Below, piece by piece: positions 13,651-16,963 of a stretch of 16,963 nt of DNA. The DNA is taken from contig DATCXZ010000273.1 of the NCBI GenBank assembly GCA_036570545.1, forward strand, positions 1 through 16,963, given 5' to 3'. The notes beneath the pieces are model-generated. The model was not told where the DNA came from, ran no database searches, and saw nothing but the letters and a program-made list of their open reading frames with translations. Numbering within the stretch: the stretch's first letter is position 1; the number at the start of each line of letters is the position of its first letter. The position numbers were made by a program, and so were the translations under genes. The stretch comes from Pelagibius sp036570545. GTDB taxonomy: Bacteria > Pseudomonadota > Alphaproteobacteria > Kiloniellales > Kiloniellaceae.

Positions 13651-14664
13651 ATGATTTCTTTCATCTTACGAAGGCTGGCCCAGTTTCTGGTCACGCTCCT
13701 GGTCGCCTCCTTCCTGCTCTTCGCAGTGACGGAGTTCTCGCCGGGCAATGTGGCGAGCAAGATCCTCGGCCCCTACGCGGTGCAGAGCCAGGTCGACCTG
13801 TTGTACGACAAGCTGGATCTCGGAGCGCCGCTGTTGGAGCGCTATGGGCAGTGGCTCGGCACCCTGCTCGGATTATCGGAGAACAGACTCGGCGATCCCG
13901 CCATCGGCCTCGGCCTCGACGATCCCCGCGGGGTTCGCTATTTCGGCAACCTCGGCTACTCGCTGATGCTGAAGGAGCCGGTGGTCGACGTGCTGGCCCA
14001 ACGCATCGGTCACACCGTCGCCCTGGCGGGCTGGGCCATCGGCTTCATCGTGCCGATCTCCCTGGTCCTCGGCGTGATGAGCGGCATCAACGCCGGCCGC
14101 CCGCTCGACCGCGGCATCTCCGGCGTCACCGTCGCCCTGACCTCGCTGCCGGAGTTCGTCACAGCGGTCGTCCTTCTGCTGCTGTTCAGCGCCGTCCTGG
14201 GCTGGCTGCCAGGCACCAGCACCCTGACCCAGGGAGACAGGTGGTCGGGGGCCTCGCAGATGGTGCTGCCGGTCAGCGTCCTGGTCATCGCCTCGGCCTC
14301 CTACGTGACCCGGATCGTGCGCGCCTCTGTGGCGGATACCCTCAAGCGGCCCTTCGTGCGCACGGCGCGCCTGAAGGGCCTGGCGCCGCAGCGGGTAATC
14401 CTGCAACACGTGCTGCGCAATGCCCTCATCGCACCGCTCACAGTCATTCTGCTGCAGGTCAACTGGATCCTCACCGGCGTGGTCGTGGTGGAGGCGATCT
14501 TCGCCTATCCCGGTATTGGGTCGCTGCTGCTGAAGGCCGCTCTCTTCGGCGACATCTACGTGGTCCAGGCACTCACACTCCTCGCTCTCGCCGTGGCGGT
14601 CGGCACCCAGTTCGTCGGCGACGTCGCTTACATGCTCCTCGACCCCAAGATCAGGCTGCGTTGA
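13651..14664 (+). CDS. ABC transporter permease, DppB-like (cluster 2)
   Basis: 337 residues, starting 22 bases after the binding-protein gene with no clear Shine-Dalgarno. The first helix (about 9-28) ends in FAVTEFSPGNVA, the usual 'PGDP' position but with PGN. A long periplasmic segment (about 40-115) contains ERYGQWLGTLLGLSENRLGD and is larger than in the cluster 1 permease. Further helices lie at about 122-145, 160-187, 203-222, 258-284 and 302-325. The EAA-like loop is DTLKRPFVRTARLKGLAPQRVI (229-250). The C-terminus MLLDPKIRLR is typical. Confidence 0.92.
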   Translation: MISFILRRLAQFLVTLLVASFLLFAVTEFSPGNVASKILGPYAVQSQVDLLYDKLDLGAPLLERYGQWLGTLLGLSENRLGDPAIGLGLDDPRGVRYFGNLGYSLMLKEPVVDVLAQRIGHTVALAGWAIGFIVPISLVLGVMSGINAGRPLDRGISGVTVALTSLPEFVTAVVLLLLFSAVLGWLPGTSTLTQGDRWSGASQMVLPVSVLVIASASYVTRIVRASVADTLKRPFVRTARLKGLAPQRVILQHVLRNALIAPLTVILLQVNWILTGVVVVEAIFAYPGIGSLLLKAALFGDIYVVQALTLLALAVAVGTQFVGDVAYMLLDPKIRLR

Positions 14665-14667
14665 GCC

Positions 14668-15531
14668 ATGGCCGAGCTCGGACTCAGTGGACCACAGGGA
14701 CTGGCGCTCGGGCGCCTGCCGCTGCTGGGCGCCGTCCTGCGCTCGCGCGCCGCCACCCTCGGCTTTGCCATCGTCGCGGCGTGGGCGGTGGTCGCGGCGC
14801 TGGCGCCCTGGCTGGCACCCTACGACCCGACCATAATCGACTTCGCCGCCGCCGCCGACCCGACACCCTCCGCGCAGCACCTGCTGGGCACCGACAGCGT
14901 CGGCCGCGACCTGCTGTCGCGCATCATCTGGGGCGCCCGCACGACCTATGCCGTGGTGCCGCTCTCCATCGGCAGCGCCTTCCTGCTTGGCATCTCTGCC
15001 GGCATGCTGGCCGGCTACTACGGGGGCTGGCTCGACCATCTCGTCAGCCGCCTTGGCGACGTCATGCTCGCCTTTCCGGCCCTGGTGCTGTACATCATCC
15101 TCATCACGGCGGTCGGCCCGTCGATGTTGAACATCGTCATCGCCGTCACCCTCGCCTACGCGCCTGGCGTTAGCCGCCTCGCCCGAAGCCAAGTTCTCGC
15201 CCTGAGGCACCAGGACTACGTGAAGGCTGCCGAAGCACGCGGCGAACCGCCACTCTACATCATGGTGATGGAGATCCTGCCCAACGCACGCGGGCCGCTG
15301 ATCGTCGATCTCTGCCTGCGCGCCGGCTACACGGTCATCCTGATCGGCACCCTCGGCTTCCTCGGACTCGGGCTGCCGCCGCCGACGCCGGACTGGGGCG
15401 GCATGGTGGTCGAGGGTGCGCCTCTACTTCCTGTCTACTGGCACATGGCCGTGCTGCCCTGCCTGGCCATCACCTCGGTGGTGATCGGCTGCAACCTCAT
15501 GGCCGACGGCCTCAGGGAGACGCAGGCATGA
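14668..15531 (+). CDS. ABC transporter permease, DppC-like (cluster 2)
   Basis: 287 residues from ATG 14668, three bases after the previous stop. The first helix (about 31-50) runs into LAPYDP (49-54). LLGTDSVGRDLLSRII (72-87) is the periplasmic family motif, the EAA-like loop lies in DYVKAAEARGEPPLYIMVME (183-202) followed by ILPNA, and GFLGLGLPPPTPDWGGM (230-246) is characteristic. It forms the channel with the DppB-like partner. Confidence 0.93.
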   Translation: MAELGLSGPQGLALGRLPLLGAVLRSRAATLGFAIVAAWAVVAALAPWLAPYDPTIIDFAAAADPTPSAQHLLGTDSVGRDLLSRIIWGARTTYAVVPLSIGSAFLLGISAGMLAGYYGGWLDHLVSRLGDVMLAFPALVLYIILITAVGPSMLNIVIAVTLAYAPGVSRLARSQVLALRHQDYVKAAEARGEPPLYIMVMEILPNARGPLIVDLCLRAGYTVILIGTLGFLGLGLPPPTPDWGGMVVEGAPLLPVYWHMAVLPCLAITSVVIGCNLMADGLRETQA

Positions 15532-16963
15532 CCGCCGCGCCGGTGTTGCAGATCGAGGGGCTCACCGTCTGCTACCGCAGCGGCCGGCGACTGCTGCCGG
15601 CGGTGCAGCAGTTCGACCTCACGCTGGACGCCGGCGAGGCCTACGGCTTGGTCGGAGAATCGGGCTGCGGCAAGTCGACCGTCGCCTTCGGCGTCATGGG
15701 TCACCTGCCGGAAAACGGCTGTTTAACCGCCGGCCGCATCCTGGTCAACGGCGAAAACGTCGTCGGCCTGGACGAGCCCGGCTTGCGCCGCCTGCGCGGC
15801 GCCGCCGTCGCCATGGTCTACCAGGACCCCGCTGCCGCCCTCAATCCGGTGATGACCATCGGGCGCCAACTGAAGGAGGCTCTCGACGCACACCGGCGCC
15901 TACCGGCCGCAACGGCCCGGGCCGAGATCCTGGAGGTGCTGGCGCGCGTGCGCCTGCCCGAGCCGGCGGGCCTGCTGAAGCGCTACCCGCACCAGCTCTC
16001 CGGCGGGCAGCTGCAGCGCATCGTCATTGCCATGGCCCTGCTGGCGCGCCCACGCCTGCTGCTGCTCGACGAGCCCACTACCGGGCTCGACGTTACGGTT
16101 GAAGCCAGTGTCGTCGCGCTGATCGCCGAGCTGGCGGCCGACCGCGGCATGGCGCTGCTCTACATTTCCCACAACCTCGGCCTCATCGCCCGGGTGTGCA
16201 GCCGCGTCGGCGTCATGTACGCCGGCCAGCTGGTGGAGGAAGGCACGGTGCGCCAGATTTTGAAAGCGCCGCGCCATCCCTACAGCAGAGCCCTCATCGA
16301 CTGTCTGCCGAACCTGAATGATACGTCCCGACACAGCCGCCTCGCCGCCATCCCCGGACAGGTGCCCAACCCGGGCGCACTGCCCGCCGGCTGCCTCTTC
16401 GCGCCGCGCTGCGTGCACGCCCAGGCGGGCCTCTGCGACATTGCCCCGGCACCGCGGATCGAGACTCTGGCGGACGGCCAACGCGTCCGTTGTCTGCGGG
16501 CGCAGGAGATTTCCGCCGGCGCGCCGCCCCTTGCGTTTCCCGGCCGCAGCCGGGCGCGGCCCGAGAGCCGCCTGCGCCTCGAGGGGGTGACCAGGATCTA
16601 TGGCGGCGGCAGGTCGCTCTGGCAGTACCTCGGCTTGGCGCGCGAGGAGCGATTGCGCGCGGCCGACGCCCTCTCCTTCGACATCGGGCGCGGCGAAACC
16701 GTCGCCCTGGTCGGCGAGTCCGGCTCGGGAAAATCGACCCTCGCCCGCATCCTCATCGGCCTGGACAGCGCCACCGACGGTCGCGCCCTCTACGACGGGA
16801 CGAACATCGCGTCCCTTCCGGCGCGCCGCCGCCCCGAGGCACTGATCCGCGCCCTGCAGATCGTCTTCCAGAATCCCGACGGCACGCTGAATCCCTCGCA
16901 CCGCGTGCACCGCATCCTCGCCCGCGCCCTGAAGCGCCTCGGCCATCGCGACCGCCACGCCGT
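15528..16963 (+). CDS. Fused dual ABC ATPase (DppD-DppF-like), 3' end beyond window
   Basis: The gene starts in an ATGA overlap with the permease stop and stays open for 478 codons to the right edge. The first ATPase domain has Walker A GESGCGKST (43-51), signature LSGGQLQR (157-164), Walker B LLLLDEP (177-183) and His215. It is followed by an oligo_HPY segment with cysteines in GCLFAPRC (288-295) and at 303. After a linker (about 325-348) a second domain begins, with Walker A GESGSGKST (396-404) and Q-loop Gln448 in VFQNPDGTLNP; its signature and Walker B lie outside the window. Both halves of the usual ATPase heterodimer are thus on one chain, unlike cluster 1 where they are separate genes. 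Confidence 0.93.
   Translation, partial: MTAAPVLQIEGLTVCYRSGRRLLPAVQQFDLTLDAGEAYGLVGESGCGKSTVAFGVMGHLPENGCLTAGRILVNGENVVGLDEPGLRRLRGAAVAMVYQDPAAALNPVMTIGRQLKEALDAHRRLPAATARAEILEVLARVRLPEPAGLLKRYPHQLSGGQLQRIVIAMALLARPRLLLLDEPTTGLDVTVEASVVALIAELAADRGMALLYISHNLGLIARVCSRVGVMYAGQLVEEGTVRQILKAPRHPYSRALIDCLPNLNDTSRHSRLAAIPGQVPNPGALPAGCLFAPRCVHAQAGLCDIAPAPRIETLADGQRVRCLRAQEISAGAPPLAFPGRSRARPESRLRLEGVTRIYGGGRSLWQYLGLAREERLRAADALSFDIGRGETVALVGESGSGKSTLARILIGLDSATDGRALYDGTNIASLPARRRPEALIRALQIVFQNPDGTLNPSHRVHRILARALKRLGHRDRHA

Noticed and set aside
13873..15210. Long minus-strand frame (445 residues) across the cluster 2 permeases
   Set aside because: It is rich in Asp, Gly, Gln, Arg and His with no motif, and lies antisense to two clear permease genes; a high-GC shadow.
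1..16963. CRISPR array, toxin-antitoxin, retron or anti-phage system
   Set aside because: No regularly spaced repeat-spacer arrays, reverse transcriptase, nuclease or toxin-like genes were seen; the three TGTATCACA copies are too short and too close to be a CRISPR.

Overview
The window looks like a piece of a GC-rich alphaproteobacterial chromosome. The Rhodospirillales-type lineages would fit, but this rests on GC content, codon use, the style of the Ppx/GppA gene and the number of ABC transporters for organic solutes; no marker gene names a species. It has a conserved chromosomal left edge and a scarred integration hotspot at a tRNA gene. Two complete-looking but different peptide-type ABC importer clusters follow, separated by a gene-poor gap that carries half of a second tRNA.

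Left edge (1-1561): the 5' part of a Ppx/GppA-family phosphatase gene on the minus strand runs off the left edge. It is followed by a tRNA-Gln(CUG) gene on the plus strand with a recognisable promoter. Scar (1562-2650): just after the tRNA lie three 13-bp-spaced copies of TGTATCACA and the N-terminal third of a DUF6538-type tyrosine recombinase. The recombinase is cut off by a piece of a tripartite-tricarboxylate (TctC/Bug) solute-binding gene in the opposite direction. That gene seems to have lost its ATG and its 3' half, and it is preceded by the 3' end of a MmgE/PrpD-like gene. All three are dead remnants.

Cluster 1 (2652-11122): a HTH (XRE) regulator is transcribed divergently from a six-gene operon: CocE/NonD-type serine hydrolase, Tat-exported family 5 solute-binding protein, DppB-like permease, DppC-like permease, and two separate ATPases. 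The last four genes overlap by 1-4 bases. The obvious model is uptake of a small peptide-like, amide or ester substrate and its cleavage in the cytoplasm, with the XRE protein as local regulator; a perfect inverted repeat lies in the shared intergenic region. The substrate cannot be read from the sequence.

Gap (11123-11946): this holds the 3' half of a tRNA-Arg(UCU) on the minus strand, probably an old att site, plus one doubtful 59-codon ORF and a strong stem-loop just before the next gene.

Cluster 2 (11947-16963, runs off the right edge): a second Tat-exported solute-binding protein, two permeases, and one long protein with two fused ATPase domains. The fused ATPases, different gene boundaries and divergent proteins argue against a recent duplication of cluster 1.

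I did not find a clearly new molecular system. The most unusual material is the layered recombination scar at tRNA-Gln, the tRNA-Arg half, and the regulator-hydrolase-importer unit with its uncharacterised sensor-like domain.
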